Of a stretch of DNA of 64,000 nucleotides, positions 50,017-62,400 are shown piece after piece (position 1 is the first letter of the stretch; every line of letters begins with the position of its first letter). Below the pieces are notes generated by a model. It saw only the letters and a list, made by a program, of their open reading frames with translations, was not told the DNA's origin and did no database searches. The translations under genes were made by a program, and so were the position numbers. The DNA lies in the NCBI GenBank assembly GCA_022393335.1, contig JAJEKB010000586.1, positions 1 through 64,000 of the forward strand, given 5' to 3'. Source of the stretch: Macrotrachela quadricornifera (Eukaryota; Rotifera; Eurotatoria; Philodinida; Philodinidae).

Positions 50017-52452
50017 ATGGCTGCAATCGAATTTGATGAAGTTTATGAAGAAATTCGTGGTGTTCTTGTAAGTTTGTTATTTATTATATATCTAAAAAGA
50101 ATATTATTTTATAGTATCCTGGTCGATTAAAACTTACATCAAATTCAATTGTTTTTAAAAATTTACGAACTGGTAAAGTTGAAACAATAACTAAAGATGA
50201 AATTGAGAATATTAAATGGATGAAACGTTCACGTGGTTATGGTTTAAAATTTATTACAAAAAATGATACATCATTACGTTATGATGGCTTTAAAGATACA
50301 GTTCGTATAGCTTTTTTTTTGTTTTAATAGAAAAAGAAAATTTTTTTTTCTTGTTTCTTATAAAAATAGGATATTGATCGTTTAAAAGAATTTTTAACAA
50401 TTAATTTTGGTAAAAATATTGAAACACAAAAAATGGCAGTCAATGGTTGGAATTGGGGAAAAGTATCATTTGGAGGTAAAATAAAAAATAAAGAAAGAAA
50501 TCTTTTATATATAACATAATAAATATTTTTATTCAAGCTGGCAATCTTTCATTTGAAGTTGATAATAAACAAGCATTTGATGTTCCATTAAAAAATGTTT
50601 CTAATTCAAATAAAGGAAAAAATGAAATAACACTTCAATTTCATCAAGCTGATGATGCTAAAGTATCATTAATGGAAATTCGTTTTTATGTTCCACCAGG
50701 AGATGTTGATGGTGATGCAGTTGAAGTAAAATTTTATTGTGAAAATTATTTAATTAAAAATTTAAATTTTTTTTAATTTCTAATCAATAGGATTTTCATC
50801 AAAATGTTATGAAAGGTGCTGCTGTATTAACAGCTAAAGCTGGTGATGCTATTTGTAGTTTATCCGATATCAATTGTCTTGTACCACGGTATATTAGAAT
50901 AAAATTTAGTATTAAAAAAACAGAAAAAGAAATTTTCTTTTTGTATTTTAGTGGTCGACATGAATTACGATTTTATCCAGGCTTTTTTGATTTACATGGA
51001 AAATCTTATGATTATAAAATTCCATATAATCAAATTACACGTGGTTTTCTTCTTCCACATAAAGATAATCGACAAATGTTTTTTGTGGTAAAATAGTGCT
51101 AAAATAAAATCTATTAAATTATTATTATTTTTCCTTTTTATATTTAGCTTAGTTTGGATCCACCAGTAAAGCATGGTCAAACACGTTATCAATATATTAT
51201 ATTTGGTTTTAAAAAAGAAGAAGAAACAAATGTTGAAATATCTTTATCACCGTAAATTAAGATGTATTTTATTTTCAAATTTTTGTTATTTTTATTTTTC
51301 AGTGAAGTTATTCAAGAAAAATATGGTACTAATCTTCAAAAAGAAATGCAAGGTCCTTATCATGATATTGTATCACGTTTATTTCGTGCTATAACTGAAC
51401 AACGTATTACTGTTCCAGGTTCATTTACTAGGTAAAAAAAAGAAATAATTCTTTTATAAAAACAAAAACGAAAAAAAAAATGAATTCATTGTTTTTTTTT
51501 ATTAAATAGTAAAAGTGGAGCTAAATGTGTTAGTTGTGCATATAAAGCATCAGCTGGTTTACTTTATCCACTTGAACGTGGTTTTATTTATATTACAAAA
51601 CCACCTATATATATTCATCATGATGATGTTGCTTCATGTGGTTTTAATCGTTCAAATACAGCTACTGGTCGTACATTTGATTTTGAAATTCAATTAAAAA
51701 GTGGTGGATCACAAGTATTTAGTAATATTGAAAAGTACTATGAAATACTTTTTTTGAAATGAAAACAAAAAAATAAACAATAAATATATTCTTATTTCTA
51801 GAGAAGAATCTAAACCAATGTCGGATTTTCTTAGTTCAAAAGATCTTCGTATTCATGCAGCTAGTAATTGGGTAATTGAAAATGAAACATTAATTAATAA
51901 GAATAATTATTTATTTTTTTAGGATAAAAAAGTTAATTATTCAATTGATAAAGTTAAAGATCGTGATATTTATTTAGAACATGTACAGAATGAAGGTCAA
52001 GAACGAGAAGATGATGATGTAAATTAATTTCATTTTTCAAAAATGATAATATATTTATTTTATAATTTATAGGAAGAAAGTGATGATGAAGAAGATGATG
52101 CAGATTTTGAAGGTAAATATTAGTTTTTAAAAAAAAAAAGTCTTTATTCTATTTTTATAATATATTAGGTGGTGAAGAAGAAGAAGATGCACTTGAATAT
52201 GATAGTGATGCATCAATACATTCAACTGAAGATGAAGATGAAGATGGAAATAAAAGTCCATCATCATCAAAAAAACGTAAAAAATCTGAATCATCATCGA
52301 CGACTACAAAGAAAAAATCTGATGATTCAAAGAAAAAATCTGATGATTCAAAGAAAAAATCCGATGATTCAAAGAAAAAATCTAAACCAAAAGAATCACC
52401 AAAAAAGAAAGCACCAAAGAGCAAAGAAGAAGTTGAAGATGATTCAGATTAA
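50017..52452 (+). CDS. SSRP1: FACT complex subunit SSRP1 without HMG box
   Basis: Model of 570 residues, 13 exons: 50017-50067, 50115-50300, 50370-50475, 50538-50725, 50791-50888, 50952-51087, 51148-51251, 51303-51431, 51510-51734, 51802-51871, 51923-52018, 52073-52112, 52169-52452; phases close. The family blocks are strong: N-terminal PH-like part (GRLKLTSNSIVFKNLRTGK), WNWGKVSFG, QFHQADDAKVSLMEIRFYVP, GRHELRFYPGFFDLHGKSYD, then the second PH-like part (SCAYKASAGLLYPLERGFIY) and CGFNRS. An acidic run follows, then a Lys/Ser tail with KKKSDDS repeats. The protein stops there, as fungal Pob3 does, whereas animal SSRP1 normally continues into an HMG box. With Spt16 it forms FACT, the nuclear histone chaperone that moves H2A-H2B during transcription and replication. 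AATAAA at 52547-52552. Confidence 0.96.
52312..52382 (+). repeat. In-frame 21-base tandem repeat in SSRP1
   Basis: Three copies plus a partial one, each encoding KKKSDDS, in the basic tail. Copies differ by very few bases, so the expansion looks recent. Confidence 0.9.
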
Positions 52453-54365
52453 TTAAATATAGATATACATTTTTCTTTTCATTTATTATGTCAATGTGTA
52501 TATATATATACTGCAAGCATATACTTATTTTTTTTTCTCTTGTCTCAATAAAGGATTATCATCTAAGAGTATTGTAATCTAATTTTCTATCATATTCTTT
52601 AGTTTAAATTAAAATCAGATAGAAATATCATATTATTAGAATTATATATAAAAAGATCTTTGTAATAAGAACTATTTTGCATGATGTAAATGTTGTTTTT
52701 CATTGCAAAAAAAAAGCATTTCCATTTCCATTTCAGTTTTAATAACTACAAAAGAGAATGTTATTTAGCTAGTGTTTCCTAATCATTTTAATCTAATTTT
52801 ATTTTATCAATAAAATGAAACTTTAAATCTAAAACATAAATCAATTTTGAATCTTTTTTTATGCAATTGTTCAGAATGAATTTAATTAAGTTATTAATCT
52901 ATTCAAAAATAAATTATGAATTAAGATTTTTTCAAAATCAATCTTATTTCCGTGTTTATATACAAGTGATATAGAATACAAAAGTAATAATATCAAATGT
53001 TGATATCTGTATGATTTCATTAATACACGCTGAGAACAAAAAAATAATTTTTCTCTTTCTGAATTGTATATAATATAGTTTCGTCACTCATTCATAGTTA
53101 TAGCAATGTAAGCGAAAAGAAATTTTCGATTTTTTTGTTTATTAATTTATTCGAGAAATCTTGTACAACAGTAATTATTTATTTTACAAGACAAACGCAT
53201 TTATTTATTTCGATTATTTATGCTCAAATATTTACAATATTATATGACTTTCATTAGTAATGTCTTTCAAGGGAAATAAGAACAAATAATCAATCGTTAA
53301 TATTGAAACAATAAACTAACTCACGTTCATCTTAATTACAATGATTATTAACAGATTTTAGTAATTATTTAATTTTTTAACGAATAATTAAAAATTTCTT
53401 ATGCTTATATTTTCTCTTTTTTTCTTATGGTACTTTTATGTCTAATCTATAATACAAACAAATTCTATACAATGTAAAAGAGAAAAAAAACGTTCTTATC
53501 AACCTATAAGAACATTTTCTTTAAGTACATATTAATGGAGAGATACAATAGTTGACATTTTGTATCATTATTCTTACATTATATGTTATTATATTTCTAA
53601 GATAATAGTAATCATTTAATAATCTCAAGGATAGATTGTAATTGTTTATCTAAATAGGTTTCATGTAATTAAATAGTATCATAAAATTGATATTTAATTT
53701 TTATTTAAATAAAAAAAAATGTCTGTTGTTGTTTTTTTGTTATGTTTAATATATCTTAAAGAATAAGAGATATATGTATATGTGTATACATAGAAATTAA
53801 TTGATACTTAAACAATATATTTTCGTTAGATGATCCGTAATAAAATCCATTTTCTATAACAATTATTTTCATAGATTAATTTTTGATTACCAGTTTTTTT
53901 TTATAAAGGTCAAATATGTATTTTTAGAGTATGTAAATGTTAATTATCCCAGATGGAAAAAGAGAGGAAACAGAACATAATTACTTTTTCATTTTTTCTT
54001 TAATTATGTGTTAGTATCTATAGATTACAAATCTAATCAATGTCATTTCATTTTAAATTAGAAATTTTCTACAATGAAATATATTTCATTTATATATTTA
54101 TATACATTAAATTTATATTATGATAAATATTCAAGAAACAGACAAGAAGATTTTCTCGTTAACTAATCTTTTATTTATTTTTTAATCTTTCTAACATATA
54201 TATATCTAGAGAGAGAGAGAGAGAGAGAGAGGGAAACAGAGAGAGAGAATTAATGAGCGACGAATAAGAAGACCTTTATTTTTACATATTTGTTTGTTGA
54301 CTATAAATAAAATAATTCTAGATCTTTTTTCTTGCTTAGTCTCTTTGTCTATTACCGAAGATACA
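52453..54365. other. Intergenic between SSRP1 and the calcium-binding protein gene
   Basis: 1.9 kb, AT-rich. Holds the SSRP1 poly(A) signal at the left and an AG microsatellite at the right. A T-rich acceptor-like tract ending TTGCTTAG at about 54330-54339 lies 27 bases before the next start codon. No gene seen. Confidence 0.5.
54208..54248. repeat. (AG)n microsatellite
   Basis: AG run with two short interruptions, about 120 bases upstream of the next start codon. Confidence 0.9.
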
Positions 54366-55103
54366 ATGGTAAGACACATAATTATATTTTTTAGATTAAT
54401 ATTTTATTAATTTAATTTAGACAGCTGAATTGAATGAATTTTGGAATGATAAAATGAAACGTCTTTTTCATCTTTATGGTAAAATAATAAATTTTAAATA
54501 ATAATTTTTTATTTTTATTTTATTTTATTTAAGATATTGATAAAGATGGTTCAATAACACCAGTTGATTTTGAAATCCTTGCTGATAAACTTTCAACACT
54601 TGTTGGACAAGGTGATGCAAAACGACGTGAAGAATATGCAGTTGCACGAAAAGCTCTTTGTCAAGAAATAATGCGAGCTGATGCAAATCAAGATGGAAAA
54701 GTAACATTAGGTAAATTTTATACTAAAATTAAAGAAAATTAAATCAAAGAAAAATTATTTTTTTTTAAATTTTTTATTAGAAGAATGGCTTGATTTTCAT
54801 CGACGTCTTGCCACTGAATTACGTAAACCAGGTACAAATCCTGATTTATTACCACAATTAACACAACGAATAAATACAACATTTAATATGCTTGATCTTA
54901 ATCATGATGGTCATATAGCACGAGATGAATGGGTTAAAACATGTCAATTCTTTGGTGTTGAGAAAGAAACAGCCGATAAATCATTTACACAAATAGCTAA
55001 AGGAGATAAACTTGAAGAAAAAGAAGCTAAACAACTTTTTTTTGATTATATTAAAAGTGATGATCCAAATCATGTATCCAATTGTTGTTTATGTTTTCTT
55101 TAA
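54366..55103 (+). CDS. Sarcoplasmic calcium-binding protein (calexcitin-like)
   Basis: Four exons, 54366-54368, 54421-54478, 54534-54710 and 54781-55103, give 186 residues, the usual length for invertebrate sarcoplasmic calcium-binding proteins. The first exon is only the ATG codon. Three canonical EF loops are visible: DIDKDGSITPVD (about residue 22), DANQDGKVTLEE (about 72) and DLNHDGHIARDE (about 118); the fourth is degenerate. EEWLDFHRRLATELRKPG and ARDEWVKTCQFFGVEKE match the family. These proteins buffer calcium in muscle and nerve. The C terminus CCLCFL carries three cysteines in four residues, a possible lipid-attachment site, which is not typical. AATAAA at 55147-55152. Confidence 0.9.
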
Positions 55104-57014
55104 CTATTATTATTATTATCATTTAACCCATAATATAATTTAGTTTAATAAACCATAAATATTCCCATTACGTTATATATGTCCAGTTTCAATTAAATCC
55201 TTTTCTTTAGTTTTAGATCTATATTTTTAATAAATATAAAATAATATATAACAAGTAAATATGTTGTAATTAAAAAAAAATATTTACTATATTCAGATTA
55301 TTAATAATAAATACAATAAGTAATTTAAAAATTTATAAGAAATAGCTTTCATACATTATATATTTGGATATAGTAATCACTAAAGCTGTTTTAGAAATTA
55401 CTTTTTTTGTGAGATTATCAATAAATTATAAACGATTATTGACATAAATCCCATGGTGTTAAGTACTTTTGACATGGAAAAAGTTAGAGTAATCTAGACA
55501 TTGAAAGAATACAGAACATATTTTCGGTACAATCTCTTATTGGAATTGTATTAATAATTTATATTCCAGATGATTATACATTATTTTCATTAAAGATGAG
55601 AGTACAGTTATTTACTTTTTGTTTTTATTATTAACTTTCATAAAGAAGCTAATTGTTATCTGTTTCTTTGATTTATAAACATCCAAATCACTATTCAACA
55701 AATCAAATACGATGTAAAATTATCTCATCTTTTCATGTCTGTATCAAATTAGTATGATTATCCTTACATCTTATGTCAATTATTTACATATAGAATACCA
55801 ATTATCCTTCATTAGATATATTAAAAAAAAAACGTTTACTACAAATTCACATCTAATTGGTTATTAATGGAGAATGCATATTATATAGCGAGAGAAATAT
55901 TTATTCTTATTGAAAGACAATAACACATTGACATCGTAACTAAATACTCAGAGCAATCCAAAAGTACTGAGACTAGTATCATCTTTTTATATAAACCACT
56001 TGAAAAAATTCTCTTTTTTTATGTATAGATAGAACGTTTTTTACTCTATCTTTTTATGCTATTTGAACACTATTCAATTGATCTTATAATAATAAAATTT
56101 CGTTTAGAACTGTTTTTGTTAAAAATCAGCTGGGAGCAATAGATCATAATGAGTGTGGTTGTTTTGCATTCTACTTTATCATCACTTAATACGTTGTATT
56201 AGAAAAACAAAATATACCAGAAGATGCAGCGTGAAAACCTCTAATTTGTTATGGATTATTTATTCTATACTTGTACATTTTGTTTTCAAAACGAGCAAAA
56301 CTGTGAGCGACTATATTTTGCCGTTGCAGAAACGAGATTGTTTTACAGTAGAAGATGCATTTGGTTTTTGCTTATCTCATCTTTTTATACCTTATCATAA
56401 AAAGATACAGCAAAAGATGTTCTATCTATTCATTAAAAAAAAGAATATTTTTCCAAGTGGTCTATACGAAAATATAATACCAATCTCACTAGTTTTCGAT
56501 CATCTTAAGTATTTGTCCTTTACGTTTTGAATCGATAGTGGGTTGCAAATTAATGATTTCTTCTTGTGAATATTATTCGAACAACAAGATCAATTAAGGA
56601 TCGATACTATCGTTGATCTCCTGCTGTTTTTTTAGTTGTACTTAAGGCTTTCTCAGTCTTGTACTGTTGAAATGTGTATGCAATATGGAATAACTAGATA
56701 AATCTGTATATGTGAAGATGTGTAGAAAGGATATTGTTCAATCGATTGTTATAATCTTTAACATGATTATTTGTTCAAAACAAATTGTGGATGAAAGTAT
56801 CATGTTTATTTGAAATATCGACAAAAAAATGAAAGGATTGACATTATCACTCAACACATACAAATGATCAAAGACAACAGAAAATTCTAAGAGTTTTTAG
56901 ATTAGTTCAAAGTCATATAATAAATCTCAATAGACAAAAAATATTTTATTCACTTGATTCTCAAAATATACAAATAAAAATTTTTTTGAAATAATTTATA
57001 CATGTTATTTCATA
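55104..57014. other. Intergenic between calcium-binding protein gene and CorA fragment
   Basis: Convergent 3' flanks, 1.9 kb. One open frame of 125 codons (56153-56530, +) has no family resemblance and no splice or upstream context; it may be chance or a worn remnant. No other signal. Confidence 0.5.
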
Positions 57015-57247
57015 TTAAAACCATTTTTTTCTTTTGAAACAAGATAGCATAATTAATACTAATATTCCCATACAACTAAGTACAGCAAAATATCCATATT
57101 CCCAATGTAATTCAGGCATATTATCAAAATTCATTCCATATACACCAGCAATAAATGTTAATGGAATAAATATTGTTGAAATAATTGTTAAAGTTTTAAC
57201 AACTTCATTCATTGCATTTGAATTTAACATCATATAAAAATCAATAA
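57015..57247 (-). CDS. CorA-type magnesium transporter, C-terminal fragment
   Basis: The minus-strand frame runs out of the assembly gap without a start of its own; the visible 77 codons begin IDFYMMLNSNAMNEVVKTLT. This matches the end of bacterial CorA: the cytosolic SN-MNE-VKTLT helix, first membrane helix (IISTIFIPLTFIAGVY), the GMN pore signature in YGMNFDNMPELHWEYGYF, second membrane helix (AVLSCMGILVLIMLSC) and a basic end KRKKW. CorA forms pentameric magnesium channels. The MPELHW motif after GMN is that of bacterial CorA, not of the mitochondrial MRS2 relatives normal in animals. The N-terminal portion is missing because of the gap, and no continuation is visible beyond it. Confidence 0.85.
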
Positions 57248-57257
57248 NNNNNNNNNN
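57248..57257. other. Assembly gap (ten N bases)
   Basis: Round-number run of N that interrupts the CorA frame. Its length is probably arbitrary, so the true distance is unknown, and the two sides may not be correctly joined. Confidence 0.98.
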
Positions 57258-57452
57258 AGAAAACTCATACAGACAAAATTTGTTTTCATATAATTCTATA
57301 CTTAACTTATATATTCATATAAAAAAAAAAGTAAATCTAAATATTAATATTATCTCTTATGATTTTTCTTTTATTTTTTGAAAAAAAGATAATCCACTGT
57401 CTACTAAAGAAAACATAATTAACATAAAATATCAAAAACAAACAAAAAAAAA

Positions 57453-59319
57453 TCATGTTTTAGGTCGTCGTTTTGATAATTGATATTCATCCCATAATTT
57501 TGCTTTATCAACAGGAACAATAATACATTTTATAGATACTTCAACAAGTGGATTAATCTTAAAAAACAATATTAGTCAATTAATATTATTTGAAAAGAAA
57601 ATTCTATTAAATTTACTTTAAGAACAACATCAAATTCTTCTCCTAATTTATATGTATCTTGATTAATAGCATCATCTTTTAATACTATAGCTTCTTCATC
57701 ACACATGACATTCTAAATATTTTTAAAAAAAAAAAAGAAATAAAAGGAATAAATTAATTTTTAGATTTAAAAAATATACAATTCTTCGAAGTGCAATACG
57801 AATATTATCTTTTGTTAATGACCATTGTTTTAATTTTAAATTAATTGGAATTTGTAATACAATTGTTTTTAAATAATCACGACATTTCATAACAAATGGT
57901 GATATTTGAGGTCGATCTACAAGTAATTTTCTTTCTTCTTCAAATAATGCAACATTTTCTTTTGTTGGATAAAGTGCTAATTGTGCTGGTAATAATTCTG
58001 TATAAGCCATTTCACGTGGAATATTAACAATTTCACCTTTATAACCTACGCCTACGCATCAAATAAAATTTTGTTTTTGTAAATTAAATATAGAATGTCT
58101 CAAAAGTAATTCTACTGAAAAAGAGAAATTAAATATTTCCATTATAGCTCGGGTAAACACGCTGATTTTTTTTAAAATCAATGATAGAGATATGTTCAAG
58201 TATTAGATACATAAAGACATGCCTAAAGAGATTTTCTGTTAAGTACTACTATCGATGTCAACATAAAAGATTTTAGTTTTTCACAGGTATAAATAAAACG
58301 ATGTACATATATTTTCTTCTATCATTGCTATTATAAATCTAGTATTTCATAATATATTGTCGACAGAATCTGGTCCATCAAACTTATTTGGTAGGTTGTA
58401 AAGAGAATGCATTGCATACAGCAACATTTACTGTTTGTTATTGTTTCGTCTGACATTCACTGATATTTATGAACAAAAATCTTTTGTTCATTTGTTATGA
58501 GTCTTGGCATCTATCAACACATGAATTCGAGATAATGATTACATATTGAATATATAATAAAAAATGTAGAAAAGACAAAAGTGAACGTTATCGAGAAAAT
58601 ACAGTGCATATGTAGATAGAAATAGTAGATAAATATAACCAATAATATAGAAAAAAAACTAGATATATACCGTGTGAAGTATTCGCAGGCATTATAGTAG
58701 AGCAGTAGGAGAAAAACACGACAAGAAAATATATATAAGTAGACAGCACATGTTATTCAAAGTTCAATTGATTGATTACATTTATTTTTAATAAATTAGT
58801 CTTTCGTTATTGTATTTCTATCTGTAAAAAAAACAATTTTTTTTTTGTTGAGATCGCTAGTAGTACTTAACAAAGGATCTCTGTATGCATACCTTTATAG
58901 TTTTAAATCTTGAACGTGTCTCTATCATTGATAAAAAAAAAAGAAATCAGCTCGTCTACTTAAGCTGTAATAGAAATATGCAATTATTTTTTTCGATAAA
59001 ATTATTTTTAAATCATTCAATATTTTAACGAATCTTTTACCTTCAACATATTCAGTTAATATAACATCAATATTTCCCCATTTTTCCGTATCAGTATCAC
59101 GAACAATACGATATTGAAAATCAGTATATTTATATTTACTATAATCATAAATATTTTCCCATGGACGTAATTTTGTTAATGGATGTACGCGTTCAACAAT
59201 AACAGTTGTCTAATAATAAAAATCAAAATTTTTATTTTATAAATCATTATTTTGTTTACTCGAATAGGAATATGAACAATACGAATAGATTTTAATGGTT
59301 GAATAAATGTTCTAATCAT
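57453..59319 (-). CDS. MRPL9: Mitochondrial large ribosomal subunit protein bL9m
   Basis: Five exons on the minus strand, 59319-59260, 59209-59041, 58045-57780, 57712-57617 and 57557-57453, give 231 residues; the phases close. The family match runs through EYVEGYKGEIVNIPREMAYT, LLPAQLALYPTKENVALFEE and ERKLLV, the L9 region that binds 23S-type rRNA. The first 20 residues (MIRTFIQPLKSIRIVHIPIR) are basic and hydrophobic without acids, a good mitochondrial targeting signal. The C-terminal part (KINPLVEVSIKCIIVPVDKA) is more diverged. A longer start at 59358 is in frame, but MIRTF gives the better leader. The second intron, 58046-59040, is 995 bases. Confidence 0.9.
58046..59040. other. Long intron of MRPL9
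   Basis: 995 bases against about 50-65 for the other introns of this gene. No coding frame or terminal repeats recognised. Confidence 0.5.
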
Positions 59320-59489
59320 CTGCAAAAAAAAACAAAGCAAACCATAATGAAAAGACACTATTTATTTTAAAGCAGAAGAAAAAAAAAAGAATAATCGAAT
59401 ACGCATAGAACCATGAATTACTCTGAAATAAATGAAGACCAAAACAAAAAGAACATAAAATATTTTCTTTTCTTTTCTTTTTTTCAAAA

Positions 59490-62400
59490 TCATTGAATTG
59501 AAAATTGTTCAAGTTGATCACTTTTACTTAACCATGGTATATTTGAATCGGATGAGGCCATTTGAAATGCTGTTGATATGAGATTTTTTACTGTAACATA
59601 TGTTTTATTAAGTTGTTTAGCTTGTTGATATGTTGTATATAGGAAAGAATCATCATTTGGATAATTTATTTGAATAAAATTTGTAAAATCTTGGAAAAAA
59701 TTTTGTTTACTTAATGATGATATTGATCGATCATTTCTACAAAAAAAAAAGAAACAATCAAAAGTTTTTTTTTTTTATAAATCTTACTTTAATTTTCCAA
59801 TAATTGGTTCTAATAATTCTGTTCTATTCAATTGTGTAATATTCCATGCAAATGCATTTGTCTGAAGTTTAGCTACTTGTCTTTCTTGTTGGAATAATTT
59901 CATTTTTGGACAATCAATAACAGGTAAATTTAATATATATGGTAATGGTAATGATTGTAATTGATTATTTAAACGTTCACATAATGTATATTTAACATAA
60001 TTACGATCAAATGTTGTTTCACATGCTAATGTTATTGTTTCAAGATAAATTGGTTTAGTAAGAAAATTAATTAAAAGACCACCTTGAATACCTAAGATAT
60101 TCCATCGACATATTTTATCACTACATGATTTTATTGGATATTTTGTTAAATTTATTGATGGAAGTACAGTCCCTTCTGTTTGTCCCTGTTTATAACGTAT
60201 TGAATTTGATGAAATATTTAAAAATGCATTACCACATGGTAATGATGATATATACATATGAAATGTTATATTTTCATGAAGTTGATATTTCTTAGTTGTT
60301 AAATTATGTTCAAATATAGATGGTTTATTATCTTTTGATTGTTTTATTTGTTCAAATAAATATTTAATAAGACCTCGACGTGCAAGTATTTCAGCATGAC
60401 AATCATGTAAACATGTACCATCATCAGCATAAATAAGATTTGTTTCATTAAGACAACTATTTCCTGTACCAATACTAATAACACGTGCTTGCTCAAATTG
60501 TCCATCAATTACCATTAATATACATGCTAAAGTTTTTCGTCCAAGTAATGAGTCATTTACATCTAAATCTTGAAATTTTGATATAGAATGATGTGCAATA
60601 TAATCATGTTTAGTTGAAAATTCTGTAGATGATTGTTCATTAGTACATGATTCATGATAGAGAATACGTAATGCTTGATCACATGCTAATTTTTGTGCTT
60701 CAGTTTTTGATGAACAAGATGGTGAAGTAGGAAATTGACGATTATTAATTGAAACTGTACATGTAAATGATGATGGAGAAATAGAAGAATATTCATAGTT
60801 TAATGTAAATTTTTTTTGTTGAGCATATTCATTCAAAGAAGATATACAATTTGCACTTTGTAGAACAGATAATAGTTCATGAATTGGAAAGGATATAGTT
60901 GTATTTAATTCGGTTTGTGTTATGGGTTGATTAACTATTGGTAAAGTTATTATCTGTTTTTCTTCGGATTGAACATCTGAAAGCTGTTCAGTTGATGGTT
61001 CATTTTCAGTTAGAACATTTGAAGGCTGTTCAATTGATGGTTCGTTCTCATTGGGAACATCTAATTGATGTTCAACTGATTGTTCGTTCTCATTGGGAAC
61101 GTCTAATTGATGTCCAACTGATTGTTCGTTTTCAGTTGGAATGTCTGAACGATTCTGGGATGATAAAGTAATTGCTGGTTTTTCTTCTGACGAAATAACA
61201 GGTCGATCTTCAACTGGTTGTGGAATATTAGAAGTTATTAGTGTAATATTTCCAGTGTCTGTACTTGGTTTACGAAGAATAGTAATTGGATGTGAAATAG
61301 ATTCTGATGTTGACACATTTGAATTATCATCATGGTTTGTTTGTTTTGTTTTTTTCTTATTTTTTGGCATAATACTACGAATTATTGTAGATGAGTCATG
61401 AGATTCAGATGTTGATGATGCTTTAGGTTTATTCGGATCATATAGTTGTTTTGGTTGAAATATTTGACGACCATATTGTGGTTGATGATCGGGATAATGT
61501 GAATGTGGCCTACAATATTTGTTTGCAAGTAAAGAGAGAAATGAATAACAATGATTTAATTAAAATTTTATATAAATAAATAAGTAGATAATTCTTCAAC
61601 AACTATAACAATTCATTCAATATGATGAATAATCAAAATATTTCTTCTTTTAAATATACCAATTAAAACTATTAGTAAAAAAATAATAGAATGTAAATAA
61701 ACTTACGTCCATACGGCAGTTGTTGGTATCATATTCATTCTACGAGGACGATCCATAAATCGTGAATCCATCATCATACCAGGATGTTGTGAGTAAACCG
61801 GATTGGAAGGATAATGATATGGAGGATAATTATAATGATGAAATGATCGTGATGTAGGATACATATGATTTCGTGATGTCCAAGTATATGATGGATAATT
61901 TGAATTATTCGATGATGATTGTGAAAGATTAACATTTTGTACATTTGTTTTTGATGGTCTATAAAATAAATTTATATAGAATTTTTATTTGAAGAAAAAA
62001 AGAAACTAAAACTAACTTTAATATTTCTGGTTCTTGAAAAGTAACATGTTTTGTCTTTGTTTTATTACTACTATTTGAAGATGATTTGTCAGAAAAATTT
62101 GATGAAAAACTATCTACATAATATTCTGGTTGTGATATTGTTGTTTCTGATTTACTTTTTGATGGTAAAGATAAATGTTCATTCGATTGATTTGGTGTAT
62201 ATATTCTTGGTTGATAACTATTTCGATGACGTGTTTGTAGTTCATGATTAGGCAATCGAATTGACATCAATGGTGGCGTAAAAGCGACTAATTGTGCTTG
62301 AATTTCAGGTTGATTCATATTAGAATTTAAACATGGAGTTAAAGATGTTTGATTATGAGATAAATAATTTGAATCTGAAGGAAAACGATTGAAATTCATG

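Noticed and set aside
52155..52424. Minus-strand Phe/Ser/Asp repeat frame
   Set aside because: Antisense of the SSRP1 acidic and Lys-rich tail.
56153..56530. Open frame of 125 codons on the plus strand
   Set aside because: No family resemblance, no splice context, Leu/Phe/Lys-heavy as expected by chance in AT-rich DNA.
60938..61171. Plus-strand frame with repeats opposite ADAR
   Set aside because: Mirror of the 42-base repeat in the ADAR coding strand.
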